Source of the DNA: Babylonia areolata
Lineage: Eukaryota > Mollusca > Gastropoda > Neogastropoda > Buccinidae
Assembly (NCBI RefSeq): GCF_041734735.1
Contig: NC_134879.1
Coordinates: 7,219,810-7,283,809, forward strand
Direction of reading: 5' to 3'
DNA: 64,000 bases
In this document: positions 35,750-46,450 of the stretch, in pieces
Position numbering within the stretch: position 1 is the first letter of the stretch
Layout of the letters: every line of letters begins with the position of its first letter
Made by a program: the position numbers and the translations under genes
Notes under the pieces: generated by a model
Told to the model about the DNA's origin: nothing
Database searches by the model: none
Seen by the model: the letters and a program-made list of their open reading frames with translations, nothing else

Positions 35750-36952
35750 CCAGTTTTTTGTTTGTTTTTTGTTTTTATTGATTGCTGATTCAAATATGCA
35801 TACTTCTTAAGTGGCACACCCAAGAACACTGTTGGCATTGTGACTGCTGAGGTCTTAGTTATGATAACTGAGAGACATGCAAGATGATATGATGGTTACA
35901 GACTATTGCAGATGAAAAACAAAATCCACAATCACATCATGGACAAATAAAACATTGTCAATAATGGCAATGTATTTGAACTGTTGATATGTCTATTTTC
36001 CCAGCTGAATTGTATATATCATAGGTACTTCCAGTACTTTCCTATCAACTGTATCATGTACAAGGGTTTGATAACTGACAATAGGTGTCAGACACAAGGT
36101 TTCATAGTATTTGTCTCGGAAGATTTGTCCTTGTTGAGATAAAGCCCAAATCCAATCAATAATCCTCCAGTCAAATCCATCAACAGTCTCAATGAACGGA
36201 CTGTGCAGTCCCATGCAGACACAGAAACAGTAACCTGACCTTTGTTTCAAATACATCTCAAGTTCCAGTATTTAACCTTTTTCTTTCTTTTCTTTTGTTT
36301 CCTTTTTATATCAAACAGCTTATCTCAAATTTTAGGGCCTTCACTGCAACTGCCATGGTAGCTTTGAAGCTCATTCTCATTGTGATTTTCTGCTCAATGT
36401 AACCCACACAAATCAATGATGCAAACTTTGGTTCTCTCATTGCAAATAACAATAACAACAACAATAACTAAGGAAATCAAAACAGTTGAAAGCAAGAGAT
36501 CATGATAACATCATCCGAAGAGTGTCCACAATCATCACGTTCATTATTCTGGTCTAAATACATTCAATATATGCATGGGATTATATGGAATTCAAAGAAC
36601 GGAATTTTTCACTCTTGTTACATTAGTAACATGTAAGCAAAAATAGTAATAAAAACATAATCATAAACCGTTAAAAAAAAAAAAGAGAGAAAAACATAGA
36701 GAAAAAAACATAGGGGTGGAGTGGAGGGTGGAGATGCCATCAGGAAAAAAACCCCATCCAAAACGAAATTTCAAAAAAAAGATGGCACTAATATTAACAA
36801 TAATAGATATAATAATAATCATCAATATAACAATAATAAATATTACAATAATGATGATGCTGTCTGGTTCAAAACTTCCTACTTGTGCCTGAAGCACTGG
36901 TCAGCAGAGATTAACCGGCCAGTCATACATCCAGAACTTTTAGAGCTGACGG
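35750..36952 (-). other. Probable 3' UTR of the SPTSSA-like gene
   Basis: After the stop codon at 36,953 no ORF of interest follows on the minus strand. The first clear minus-strand AATAAA is at 35,779-35,774, giving a 3' UTR of about 1.2 kb. The interval is AT-rich, with short AAT-type runs at 36,780-36,860 and no recognisable transposon. Transcript extent is inference. Confidence 0.35.
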
Positions 36953-37210
36953 TTAATTGCTGATTGTCTTCCCACTTGTGTCATAAGGCCTGCTGCCAGA
37001 TACATGCATCAGAAAATTGCACATCATGGTCAGATGACCTGGCAGGTAAATGATGCTGGTGTAGAGGAAAAGGGAGACAAAGAGGGTGAAGAAAGCATTA
37101 AAGGCGTAGCGCTCTACTGGTTCCAACATGACAATAGTGGTGACCAGGGTGTAGTGGAAGTAACAGTAGCGGACGTAGTCTGAAAACCTCTTCCACAGCG
37201 ACAGAACCAT
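36953..37210 (-). CDS. sptssa: Serine palmitoyltransferase small subunit (SPTSSA/B family)
   Basis: An 85-aa protein that, by homology, binds the SPTLC1-SPTLC2 core in the ER membrane and stimulates condensation of serine with acyl-CoA, the first step of sphingolipid synthesis. The family block is present: LWKRFSDYVRYCYFHYTLVT (residues 5-24), MLEPVER (28-34; MLEPWER in vertebrates), then a hydrophobic segment to LYTSIIYLPGHL (about 48-59). Vertebrate members are 71-76 aa; this one has about ten extra C-terminal residues. The ATG context is ACCATGG. The minus-strand sequence TTATATTGCAG ends at 37,258, a good splice acceptor 47 nt upstream of the ATG, so the 5' UTR is spliced and this is not a processed copy. 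Whether it is the A or B paralogue cannot be told. Confidence 0.88.
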   Translation of the reverse strand: MVLSLWKRFSDYVRYCYFHYTLVTTIVMLEPVERYAFNAFFTLFVSLFLYTSIIYLPGHLTMMCNFLMHVSGSRPYDTSGKTISN

Positions 37211-37384
37211 GGTGTCTTTTTCCTTAGTGAGTGTGCAGTGCCTCCGCGATGTCCACTCTGCAATATAATAAGTAGACAGATGTGGTCAATATAAACTGAT
37301 ATTTTCCAATCAGTCCATATCCTAACTTATTTTGTAGTACACTTTCCTCATTCTATCAGTTCTCTGCATAAAGTTCACACTGTT

Positions 37385-37500
37385 CTTGAGAACAGGTCAA
37401 TGTGTCCCCAGATCAAAGTGTCCCTGGGTTTGTGTGTCCCCAGGTCTATGTGACCCTCAGGTTTGTAAGTCCCCAAGGTCTGCATGCCCAACCCCCAGGT
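37385..37500. repeat. Degenerate CCCCAGGTCTATGT-type minisatellite
   Basis: About seven irregular 15-18-bp units with cores TGTGTCCCCAG, GGTCTATGTGACCC and CCCAGGTCT. The same core builds the array at 47,036-47,335. ORFs through it are repeat artefacts. Confidence 0.65.
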
Positions 37501-37504
37501 CTCA

Positions 37505-37970
37505 CCCAGGTCTCAACTCAATTCGTGTGCTTCACTGGACTCTACTCAACTCCACTCATCTCCACTCTTCTCAACTTTGCTCAACTCAGCTCTACTCAAC
37601 TTTGCTCAACTCAACTGCGCTCAGCTTCGCTCAACTGAATTCTACTCACCTGTGCTCAGTCATGCTAATCTAAACTCCACTCAACTGTGCTCAGTCATGT
37701 TCAACTAAACTCTACTCAACTGTGTTCAGCTGTGCTCAACTAAACTCTACTCAACTGTGCTCAGCCGTGCTCAACTAAACTCAACTGTTCTCTCTACTCA
37801 ACTCAGCAGTGCTAAACTCAACCCTGCTCCAATCTCCCCAACTGAGTTGAGGAAAGAAGAACTGATCAGTGGTGAGTAGACCCGGGTGCAATTGAGTAGA
37901 GCTGAGTTGCGCATAGTTGAGTGTAGTAAAGCACAGTTGAGCATAGCTGAGTAGAGTAGTGTAGAGTTAA
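37505..37970. repeat. Inverted pair of CTCAACT minisatellites
   Basis: From 37,505 to about 37,835 the units read CTCAACTNNNCTCTACTCAACTG. From about 37,845 to 37,970 the same motif appears reverse-complemented (AGTTGAG, GAGTAGAGCTGAGTTG). The two arms could pair to form a long imperfect cruciform with a loop around 37,838. Serine/leucine-rich ORFs here are artefacts. Confidence 0.8.
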
Positions 37971-38276
37971 GGACAATTTTGTTGAGTCAAACACAGTAGC
38001 AGAAGTGTGTGTACGCCAGAGAATCGACAGACAGACAGAAAATACAAAAAAACTTAGCCGTATGAAGAGCACAGGAACAGGAGTCATAATGGCTGCCGGA
38101 AAAAGAGGGCGCTAGCCAGCGGGACAATGGGGAGGTTACCTACTTCCAGGAGGTTATCGGCCGTAGTTACTTTCGCTTTCTCCGCATAGATGGATAGTAG
38201 TTTGCACAGGACAGGAATGTCAGACCCCTGCCGGAGTCTGCACTAGTTGGGTCACGGTTAAGTATGTGTAATTAAA

Positions 38277-38341
38277 GGGCAATTTTGTTGAGTTAAACAC
38301 AGTAGTAGAAGTGTGTGTGTATTACATTTGTGTCATGAGAC

Positions 38342-38379
<38 letters not shown>

Positions 38380-38551
38380 TATGGGAGACAAGGAATGTAG
38401 GTGTGAGTGCATGTGTGTGTGAATGTGTGTGCGTGTGCTTGTGCATGCGTGAGTTCATGTGTTGGGACTTGTGTCTTTTATGTGTAGTGTTGGCCCTGTG
38501 CACATTTGTTTGTGGCTTTTGGGTCTGTGACACTGCTAATTGGTGCATATC

Positions 38552-38588
<37 letters not shown>

Positions 38589-38940
38589 TGCATGTGTGTG
38601 TGTCTGCAAGTTTGTGTGTCTGTGTGTTTGTGAGCATGCATTTTCAGACTTGGGTTGGTGTATGTGCATGTTAGTAATTCACTGAGTGTAGCCCATTCTC
38701 TTTCATATTTCTATCTCAATCTTTTGCACTATATTTTAATCTACTTACCTTTCATTATTATCATTATCACTAATTCATTCATTTATTTATCTATTTATGT
38801 ATTAATTATCATTATCATTATCTTCTTCCCCCCTCAAAGCATGACTAAGCACATCGGGTAATGCTGCTGAACAGATGTGGTGTAGCATATATGGACTGGT
38901 CAAAATGCAGTGACACCTACTTGAGAAATTGAACTGAACT
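38277..38940 (+). mobile_element. LINE-I-type 3' end copy
   Basis: TG runs (38,345-38,378 and 38,552-38,587), then a T-rich ATT section and the conserved tail from 38,833 (ATGACTAAGC, CAGATGTGGTGTAGC, CAGTGACACCTACTTGAG) ending in GAACTGAACTG. It is more diverged than the copies at 8.05 and 45.8 kb. A 45-bp segment at its left edge (CAATTTTGTTGAGT then AAACACAGTAG) is repeated at 37,973-38,015. Confidence 0.6.
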
Positions 38941-40399
38941 GTATTTGAGTGTCTTCTCCATTTCCTGATTGCTGACAGTCTACCGTGTTCAAATTGTGTG
39001 TGAGTGTGATTTTGTTTATTTGCTTTGAAACTATTTATTTTCTCTTAATATTATTCTATTTTTGTCTTTTCTTTTGTGTATGTGGGATGGATAAAAAAAA
39101 AGAAAAAAAAAGAAGAAAAAAGTCAATTCTGTTGTGAATTCTTTATCTCTCTGTGAATATGTAGTTATTGACAATACTAATGGAAGATGATGACTATGAT
39201 AATAATGATTATAATGACTTTACTAAAAAATATTATTCTCACTTACACTTTACAGATATTGTTACTGCTGCTGCTGGTGCTCTTGCCAGTTGTGCTGTTG
39301 TTGCTGAACAGACACAGTACCTGTTAACAAACAACTGTGTCAATTCACGTTGTGTACCAACAACAAAGACATTTAAGTAGAGGCGCACAAGCAAAACATT
39401 CTCTCAGTAATTTTGTTTGTGTTTTTGGTATACATAATAAAGTACAACATGTGAAACATGTGAAAAGGAAATGAAAAAAGAGCACAAATAATGAAGACCA
39501 TACCATTGTTATTAATAAAAGTAATATCAATGTACAGAATGCTATTCCAAGAGTTACAACAGTTTGAAGTTGTATATGTACTGATGTTTCTTTTATTTCA
39601 AACATACATAACAAAGGGAAGACAACCAACCATACACATACTCAGAGGGGAAGCTAGATAGGGCGAGAGAGAGAGGGAGAGAGAGAGCATATTACAAGAT
39701 TATTTACATAATGTCATATTACATAAAAAACACATCTCATCATCATTTAGTCGCAGCTTATTGAGAGTCATCCAGTCTGTTAGGTCAGCAACGCACTCCC
39801 ATGTCTGAGTCACCAGTACATCAATTTGAGCTCTGGAGGCTGACTGATAAAGTCATCAGCAAAGCTCTCATGCTACATCGCATGATGACTGATTAAATAT
39901 TCTTCACCAATTCTATCAAAACTTTTTCCATACAGGAAACAGGTAAAAAATAAAATGTTGAAAGTCCATTGAGCATTTCAGTTCATATAACTAGGTGTTC
40001 ATATAATGCAGAAAGGTAAATATGTAAATTTGCAAACCACCTTCTGAATAACAAATAATAAAGAGAGGCAACACTCTCCATGCACAAGGCAACTATGTGT
40101 TTGTTATATATTGTCCATACATTATGTGTAGCATATTCAGGATTAAAAGGTTACACCTGTCCTGAATAAAAGCCAATTAATTTGTGTTTGTACATTTCTT
40201 CTCTCATTGCTGCTGTGTGCAAATGTCAAATGATCATTATAAGGACAAGCCTGGAGCTTCCTTTTTGAGGAAGTGTCTTGTTTGTACCAATATACCTTAC
40301 ATATTTACCTGTGTGCTAATTGAACTGCCAGCATAAGAAGCATTGACTTGAAGTTGTGTGCCTTGTGCCACTCTTTATTGTTTGTTAATCCTTTACACT
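38941..40399. other. No gene recognised; AT-rich spacer
   Basis: AT-rich unique-looking sequence with short GAT/AAT runs (39,180-39,220) and a GA microsatellite at 39,664-39,688. No ORF with family features was found on either strand. Confidence 0.6.
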
Positions 40400-40690
40400 C
40401 CTGGCCTTATTAATGAGTTCTTTCACCTTCTGAATGGCTTAAAGTACAAATGCCATTTTTTGAAGACATGGGAGAACAGGAAGCAGTGTAAGTGTTAAGG
40501 ACCTTAGTGTTAAGGACAGAAGATAAGTAAGATGGGAGAGATCCTTCAAACTGGTGAAAGCCAAAATGCCAGTTTTGTACTGAATTCTGTACTGGATGGG
40601 TAACCAATTAAGTTGATATAAAAGTTGGAAAACATGCATGATTTTTTTTTTTTTTTTTTTACTTTCTGAAAATGATTCTTGCAGCATTGT
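40400..40690 (-). mobile_element. Old CR1/L2-type LINE fragment
   Basis: The minus-strand frames read LLYQLNWLPIQYRIQYKTGI and, shifted, a YLSSVLNTKV block. This matches the conserved LHWLPV.RI.YK...PPYLSSVL stretch after the RT domain of CR1/L2-type LINEs and is also seen at 58.36-58.64 kb. It is broken by frame changes, with a poly-T block inserted near 40,641-40,660. Confidence 0.55.
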
Positions 40691-41114
40691 TAAAAATGAT
40701 CTAAAGGCATGACAATAAATCAGAAGACAAACCTACAAGTAGTGAATAACAGTTGTCAGTGCAACAACTTAGGATGAAGGAACAGATGAGCTGAATGGTC
40801 ACTGAAATAGTTAGATATGGTATATGGTACTGATTTTCCAAAGTTGGAAGTTTGCAGTTTTACATAAATTACTGACATGGTCGTGCATGGACAGAGCTGA
40901 ATCAAAAACTGAACTCATATTTCTGACAGAACTTTGAAAGTTGATATCTGCAATGCACTTTGCAGATAGTCAAGGTATGGTCTAAAATTCATAAAACTTG
41001 GAGTGGGTATGTAACTTTTTGCTACATCTGGTACATATCTGTTAATATGTTGGCGTTTCATTTATCTATCATCAATATCATTATTTTGTTGTTCCAAATC
41101 ATTGTTATTACAAT

Positions 41115-41151
<37 letters not shown>

Positions 41152-41256
41152 TGCATCCACGCTCGCGCGCGTGTGTGTGTGAAACCACGTGATGACTCTT
41201 GTCTGTGTCAAGTCATGTGATCTCTCCTCGACGGCGGTTGCAAAAAATAGACCCCT
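40691..41256. other. No gene recognised; TG microsatellite near the end
   Basis: Mostly AT-rich and unique-looking. A (TG)n/(GC)n tract lies at 41,118-41,181. The last 80 bases (CACGTGATGACTC, CATGTGATC and GACGGCGG) look promoter-like and were continuous with 44,404 onward before LINE-C inserted. Confidence 0.5.
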
Positions 41257-41265
41257 GGTGAGTTC

Positions 41266-44200
41266 GTGACCAAGGCGAGCCACCGAGTTGGAGGATATCG
41301 GCTGTGGTCAAGCATGGAGAGGGATGGGCGCCGCCATGCTTCATTTGCCCTGGACACGCCACATGAAGATGACAACCACACCTCAACTCATACCGGATCG
41401 GTCGTCGCCCGGGTCACCAAGGGCTGCGCCTTCTGCCACACACCAGGGCAGAGGTGGAAAGTATGCGACTGGTGTGCCAAACAAGATCCGTTCCAGAAAC
41501 ATTACCATTGGCACTTGGAATGTGAGAACACTAAGAGCACCTGGCAGGACAGAAGAAATGGACAGGTACCGTTGGCACATTCTGGGACTCTGTGAAGAAC
41601 TTCGGAGAAACAACTACCCATGAAGGCCACAAATTTTACTTCAATGGCAGAGAGGACAAAAATGAACAAGGCGTCGGATTTCTTGTTCACAAGGACACCG
41701 TGAACACCATCATGGGTTGTCAGCCAATTTCCAGCCGGCTGATGACCATTCGTCTCAGGGCATCCCCTTTCAACATCACAGTAATACAAGCATATGCCCC
41801 AACGACAGACTACGACGACGAAGAGATAGAAGACTTCTACAACCAACTTCAAGAAATCCTAGATCAGACACCAAAGAAAGACATCATTGTCGTACAAGGA
41901 GACTGGAACGCCAAAGTGGGAGAGGATGCTTGCAAGGACTGGAAAGAAACATGCGGGCGCCACTGCAATGAAGAGTCCAACGAAAGAGGACTGAGGCTCC
42001 TGGAGTTCGCCAGTTACAACGACCTCAAACTGATGAACACATTTGGTCCACACAAGGCATCCAGGAGATGGACATGGCACAGCTCAGGAGGTGAACACCA
42101 CAACCAGATAGACTATATCATGGTTCAACGACGCTTCCAGTCGAGTGTGAACATCGCCAAAACACGGAGTTTTCCAGGGGCCGATATTGGGAGCGACCAT
42201 GACCTTGTGATGATGACCCTCAGGCTACATCTGAAGAAGATCAGAAAGCAAGGCCACACAAGGATAAAGTTTGACCTTGAAAAGCTGAAGGACCCACAGA
42301 TAGCAGAAGCCTTCCAAGCAATGATAGGCGGAAAGTTCGCCCCGCTCACTGTCGTTGACGCAGACAGCTCAGACATGGACATGGGTGTGTTGATCGACAC
42401 ATTCAACACAGCTGTGACGGAAACAGCCAAGGAGATCCTGGGAAAACACCGCTCAACCAAGAAGCCCTGGATCACATCTGACATCCTGGATCTGTGTGAC
42501 AAGCGGAGAGAGCTGAAAAACAAAAAAGGCGAGACAGAAGGAGTGAAGAAGTACAGAGCAGCAAACCAACGAATCAAGAAAAGCATGATAAAGGCAAAAG
42601 AGAACTGGATTAAAGAGCAATGCCAGGAAATTGAAGAAAACCTGAAACAAAACAACAGCAAGAAGGCATACCAACTTGTGAAAAAACTGACCAGCACAAA
42701 GCAAGAGCGAACCACCACCATCCAGGACAAAACCGGAAAATGCCTCCCTGAAGAACAGGACATTTTGAAGAGGTGGACTGAATACTGCTCCGAGCTGTAC
42801 GGTCACAGAGCCACGGGAGACCCAGAGGTACTGAATGTCCCTCCAGCAACCAACAACGACAACCACCCCATCCTTCGAGAAGAAGTGGAAGCAGCTGTAA
42901 AATCGCTGAAAAAGGGGAAGTCAGTAGGAGTGGATAATATCCCAGCGGAGCTGGTCCAAGCAGGGGGAGAAGCAATGATCACAGCCCTCACAACCATCTG
43001 CAACAAGATATGGCAGATAGGGGAGTGGCCAACACCGTGGACCCAGTCACTGATCATCATCCTCCCCAAGAAAGGCAATCTACAACAGTGCCAGAACTAC
43101 TGCACGATCAGCCTAATAAGCCATCCCAGCAAAGTCATGCTAAAGATCCTGCTAAATAGATTGAAGCCACAAGCGGAGAAGATCATCGCAGAGAAACAAG
43201 CAGATTTCAGACCAGGGCGCAGTACAACAGAGCAAATCTTCAACCTCAGGATACTGTGCGGGAGGTACCTCCATCATCAGGAAGACCTCTACCATGTCTT
43301 CGTGGATTTCAAGAAGGCGTTTGACCGATTATGGCATGCAGCTTTATGGACCGCCATGAGGTTGTATAACATCAATGCCAACCTGACCCGAGTGATACAG
43401 AACCTCTACGACAAAGCCACCAGCGGTCTACTTCAACAGTAACATAGGGGACTGGTTCAGAACCACAGTCGGAGTGAGGCAAGGCTGTTTGCTCTCACCA
43501 ACTCTCTTCAACATCTTCCTGGAAAGAATCATGACTGATGCACTTGAAGACCACAAAGGAACAGTCAACATCGGAGGCAGAGCAGTCACCAACTTACGTT
43601 TCGCCGACGATATTGTTGGCCTAGCTGGAAAAGAAGAGAAGCTAGCTAGCTTAATGGACCACCTTGATAAAACCTCTAGAGCCTATGGCATGCAGATCAG
43701 TGCAGAGAAGACCAAACTGATGACCAACAACACCAGTGGCATCAGCACTGACATAAGAGTGGATGGCCAGAAGCTAGAAACTGTCCACAGCTTTAAATAC
43801 CTGGGAGCAATTGTGACAGATGAGGGATCCAAGCCCGAAGTACTCTCCAGGATTGCACAGGCAACAGCAGCGCTCACAAAACTGAGGTACATCTGGAACG
43901 ACCGGATTGCACTCGGCTCAAAGATCAGACTGATGCGTACCCTGGTGACATCAATACTCTTGTATGCATGTGAATCATGGACCTTAACAGCTGAAATAGA
44001 AAAGAGAATACAGTCCACTGAGATGAGATGCTTTTGAAGACTCCTGGGCATCCCCTACAAAGATCATATCATGAACGAAGAAGTTCAAAACAGAATCAGC
44101 AAGTCATTAGGCCCTACAAAGACCTGCTGACCTTGGTCAAGAGACGCAAGTTCAAATGGTATGGCCATGTCATGAGATCATCAGGGCTTGCCAAGACATT

Positions 44201-44394
44201 CCTGCAGGGCACAGTGCAAGGAGGGAGAAGGAGAGGCAGACAGAGGAAGAGATGGGAGGACATCCCAGAATGGACGGGCTTGAGGTTGAGCGATACAATC
44301 AGGTCAGAAAACCGAGAGGATTGGAGGATCCTGGTTGCCAGATCACCTGTGGCGCCCCAACGGTCCACAAGACTACGGGATAGGTGAACGTGAA
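41266..44394 (+). mobile_element. LINE-C: full-length RTE-like LINE
   Basis: A 3,129-bp element flanked by GGTGAGTTC (41,257-41,265 and 44,395-44,403). The length, single ORF2-like coding region and very short 3' UTR fit the RTE group. Endonuclease and RT cover almost the whole element. A shorter, better preserved copy of the same family lies inside LINE-D at 53,271-54,681 on the other strand. Confidence 0.9.
41480..44385 (+). pseudogene. LINE-C coding region (endonuclease-RT), broken
   Basis: Endonuclease: GTWNVRTL (41,513), then a frame change near 41,595; IQAYAP, QGDWNAKVG, HNQIDYIMV and GSDHDLV follow in the long frame to 43,442. RT: VGVDNIPAELVQ, LISHPSKVMLKILLNRL, DFRPGRSTTEQIF and FVDFKKAFDRLW; a frame change near 43,430; VRQGCLLSPTLFNIFLERIM, LRFADDIVGLAG (catalytic DD intact) and FKYLGAIV. 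A TGA at 44,035-44,037 follows MRCF, where the sister copy reads on with RRLLGI, and a last frame change lies near 44,105. The C-terminus has KFKWYGHVMRSSGLAKTFLQ and GGRRRGRQRKRWED. In total about three frameshifts and one stop. Confidence 0.87.
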
Positions 44395-44402
44395 GGTGAG
44401 TT

Positions 44403-44433
44403 CCGCGGCTATCTTGGATCTTGCGCATGCGCA
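44403..44433. promoter_or_regulatory. Promoter-like block with perfect NRF1 palindrome
   Basis: TGCGCATGCGCA at 44,422-44,433 is the exact NRF1 consensus palindrome. On the minus strand CCAAGATAGCCGCGG (44,417-44,403) resembles a YY1 site just downstream of a start. Such pairs mark housekeeping promoters. The target gene is unknown: a minus-strand transcript would run toward LINE-C and the SPTSSA-like gene, a plus-strand one toward the ORF at 45,158. Confidence 0.4.
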
Positions 44434-44851
44434 TCTAACTTTTACTCGAAATCGCAAGCAATGCCCAATGCGATCGACATAGGTATAGGCAAAAGCAGCA
44501 AACATGCGCTGTCCCCCATTTCTTCAGTTGATAGCCTCTCTTTCTACAACCAAACTCCGTACAATGTATGCGCGATAAAAAAGAAAAAAAAGAAAAAAAA
44601 AAGAACAAAATATGAAGCAAAAAGTCGAAGAACGAAGCCTTCTGTTTCGCACGTTCTTGCCCTCTCGATCGCCTTGTTTCTCGAAATTTCTGAGAGCCAA
44701 TAAACTTCGAGAGCATAGATCATGTGACGCGCCTCTATAAGTCATGTCAGAACGGAACTCTCCAACGCTTTTTATTGTAATGTCAGTTTTACGGAAGAAA
44801 TTTAGGTGACTTATGAAAACAGACGAAATGACGTGATCTGCAAAATCCTTA

Positions 44852-45075
44852 ATCTTGTCCCCGACCCTCTCCCCAAACTAAAAAATATAACAGAAAGACA
44901 CTGGTTTCGTTCCATTTTGATCGCAAAACAGCTGGCCCCATATTTCTCGATTTTTATTCATCATCTTGTCCCCGACCCTCTACCTGAACTAAAAATATAA
45001 CAGAAATACACTGGTTTCGTTCCACTTCGATCGCAAAAAAGCTGGCCCCCATATTTCTCGATTTTCATTTATTTA
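44852..45075. repeat. 111-bp tandem duplication
   Basis: ATCTTGTCCCCGACCCTCT begins at 44,852 and again at 44,963. Both units continue with TATAACAGAAA, ACACTGGTTTCGTTCCA, GATCGCAAAA and CATATTTCTCGATTTT. The units are about 93% alike by eye. No gene is seen in it. Confidence 0.85.
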
Positions 45076-45157
45076 TTTAACAAATCCAAACTACTTCAAC
45101 ATGGAATAACGACCATGTACTTACTGATGTTAATTTTGGCAAAAGGCGGTCTCTCTG

Positions 45158-45358
45158 ATGGCGGCGGGAACAACGCTGGCTTTAAAACCAACGAAGCAAA
45201 ACAAAGTGTTTGGTAGTCTCGTCGACAACTTCGACCGGAAACATAACAAAGCAAAAGGGGACATAAATGTGAAATATATTGTTTGGGACATTTACGAATT
45301 TGTGTCCCTTACAGATGCCAGAGTGGTTTCAAGACGGTCATCTGCCGGGAGTCCGTGA
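45158..45358 (+). CDS. Possible first coding exon, unknown protein
   Basis: An ORF of 66 codons starting MAAGTTLALKPTKQNKVFG, with the ATG in CTGATGGCGGCGGG context, typical of a host first exon. The charged N-terminal part (to about residue 48, VWDIYEF) has ordinary protein-like composition and is free of repeats. The last ~15 codons run into the SINE at 45,314, so the native exon must end or splice before that, but no strong donor is visible. I do not recognise the protein. It could equally be chance. Confidence 0.25.
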   Translation: MAAGTTLALKPTKQNKVFGSLVDNFDRKHNKAKGDINVKYIVWDIYEFVSLTDARVVSRRSSAGSP

Positions 45359-45488
45359 GGGTCTGGGTTCGAATCCCACTCTCGCCCTTTTTCCCAAGTT
45401 TGAGTGGAAAATCAAACTCAGTGTCCAGTCATTCGGAGGCGAGACGACAAACCGAGGTCCCGTGTACAGCACGCACTTGGCGCAAGTG

Positions 45489-45521
<33 letters not shown>
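45314..45521 (+). mobile_element. tRNA-headed SINE with poly(A) tail
   Basis: A tRNA-like head with CCAGAGTGGTTTCAAG (A-box region) and GGTTCGAATCC (B-box, 45,366-45,376), closest to tRNA-Leu/Ser style. A ~110-bp body and a 33-base A run (45,489-45,521) follow. The uninterrupted A run suggests a young insertion. It is different in body from the element at 19.74 kb. Confidence 0.75.
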
Positions 45522-45522
<1 letters not shown>

Positions 45523-45531
45523 CAGCAAAAA

Positions 45532-45665
45532 GCCGGTGTAACAGGTCAGATCTTACCCTGGCCAGGTTTACCCCCGTAAGAACTGTCCTAGGCCAGAGTT
45601 TACCCCCGTAAGAACTGGCCTGGGCTACATAATACCCGGGGTATAGTTTGGCCTAGGCCAGTTTT
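45532..45665. repeat. Degenerate palindromic repeat related to 49.2 kb
   Basis: GGTGTAACAGGTCAGATC, then TTTACCCCCGTAAGAACT twice and GGCCTAGGCCAG. The reverse complement of 49,190-49,272 has the same parts in the same order (GGTGTAACAGGCC, TTCTTACC, GGTAAGAACC, CCTAGGCC), so the two lie in opposite orientation. Confidence 0.6.
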
Positions 45666-45824
45666 TATCCTCTGCGCCTTATAAATATTAGTAGTAGTAG
45701 TAGTAGTAGTAATTTTATGTATTTATCTATTTTTAAAATATATATATATTTTTTTTTTTAATTTGGGGGGTTTCTTTTATTTTATTTTATTTTTGTTATT
45801 TTACTTTTTTCTTCTTTTTTTTTT

Positions 45825-45955
45825 CTCAAGGCCTGACTAAGCGCGTTGGGTTATGCTGCCGGTCAGGCATCTGCTTGGCAGATGTGGTGTAGCGTATATA
45901 GATTTGACCGAACGCAGTGACGCCTCCTTGAGCTACTGATACTATGATACTATCC
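45825..45955 (+). mobile_element. LINE-I tail copy (short element)
   Basis: CTCAAGGCCTGACTAAGCGC through CGCAGTGACGCCTCCTTGAG, ending in GATACTATGATACTAT repeats, preceded by a T-rich stretch and a TAG-trinucleotide run (45,689-45,709). It is very close to the LINE-I tail at 8,054 but with a different terminal repeat. Confidence 0.75.
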
Positions 45956-46109
45956 TCTGTGCCATTTCTTACCCCCTCTCTTTTTCTCTGGAATACATGA
46001 ATTGATATTTGAAGAGTGACAAGATTAACAACATTAGAATAAAGCCGGGGTATGCGAACTGCGAGGAGTATATTTCACACAATATTTATTTCCAATGGGC
46101 TTTCATTCA

Positions 46110-46450
46110 AAACTGGAAAATAATCAATGAACTTGTTGCTTGGATAAAACTGTTGTCTTCCGACTTTGCAATTTAAATTTTCGATATGGAACACCTGTTC
46201 TAATTGGTATTATCTTTGAACATGAAGTTCGTTCCTAGAGACGTTCAGTCGCTCTATGTTCAGCGATTGCTTTTGATAAATTATGCTTAGTAATCTTGAG
46301 TTGGAAATAGAAAGAGGGAGACGTTGTGGCACACCACAAGAGTTGCGGTTATGCAAGGTTTGTAATATGGCTGTGATTGGGGATGAGTTCTATTTTATAA
46401 TGGAATGCACAAAGTATAATGACTTCCAAAACAAGCATGTGCATGAAAAA
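46110..46450 (+). mobile_element. Old LINE C-terminal fragment
   Basis: One plus-strand frame near 46,300-46,440 reads EIERGRRCGTPQELRLCKVC, then NMAVIGDEFYFIMEC. This is the C-x2-C...DE.HF...C zinc-binding tail found at the end of many LINE ORF2 proteins. Upstream frames are broken. The family is not assigned. Confidence 0.5.

Larger units (their letters stand above)
37258..38139 (-). other. Candidate 5' UTR intron of the SPTSSA-like gene
   Basis: The acceptor TTGCAG at 37,263-37,258 (minus) is clear. A donor TAG/GTAACC at 38,139-38,134 (minus) is a guess. It follows a CpG-bearing unique segment (38,140-38,240) that could be the non-coding first exon and promoter. The interval contains two minisatellites. 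An alternative first exon could lie farther upstream, near the promoter-like sequence at 44.4 kb. Confidence 0.3.

Noticed and set aside
37386-37673. 95-codon ORF rich in P, S, L and H
   Set aside because: Runs through two minisatellites and has no start context or family features.
41288-41623. Separate 111-codon gene before LINE-C
   Set aside because: It is the LINE-C leader plus the first endonuclease motif (GTWNVRTL) cut off by a frameshift.
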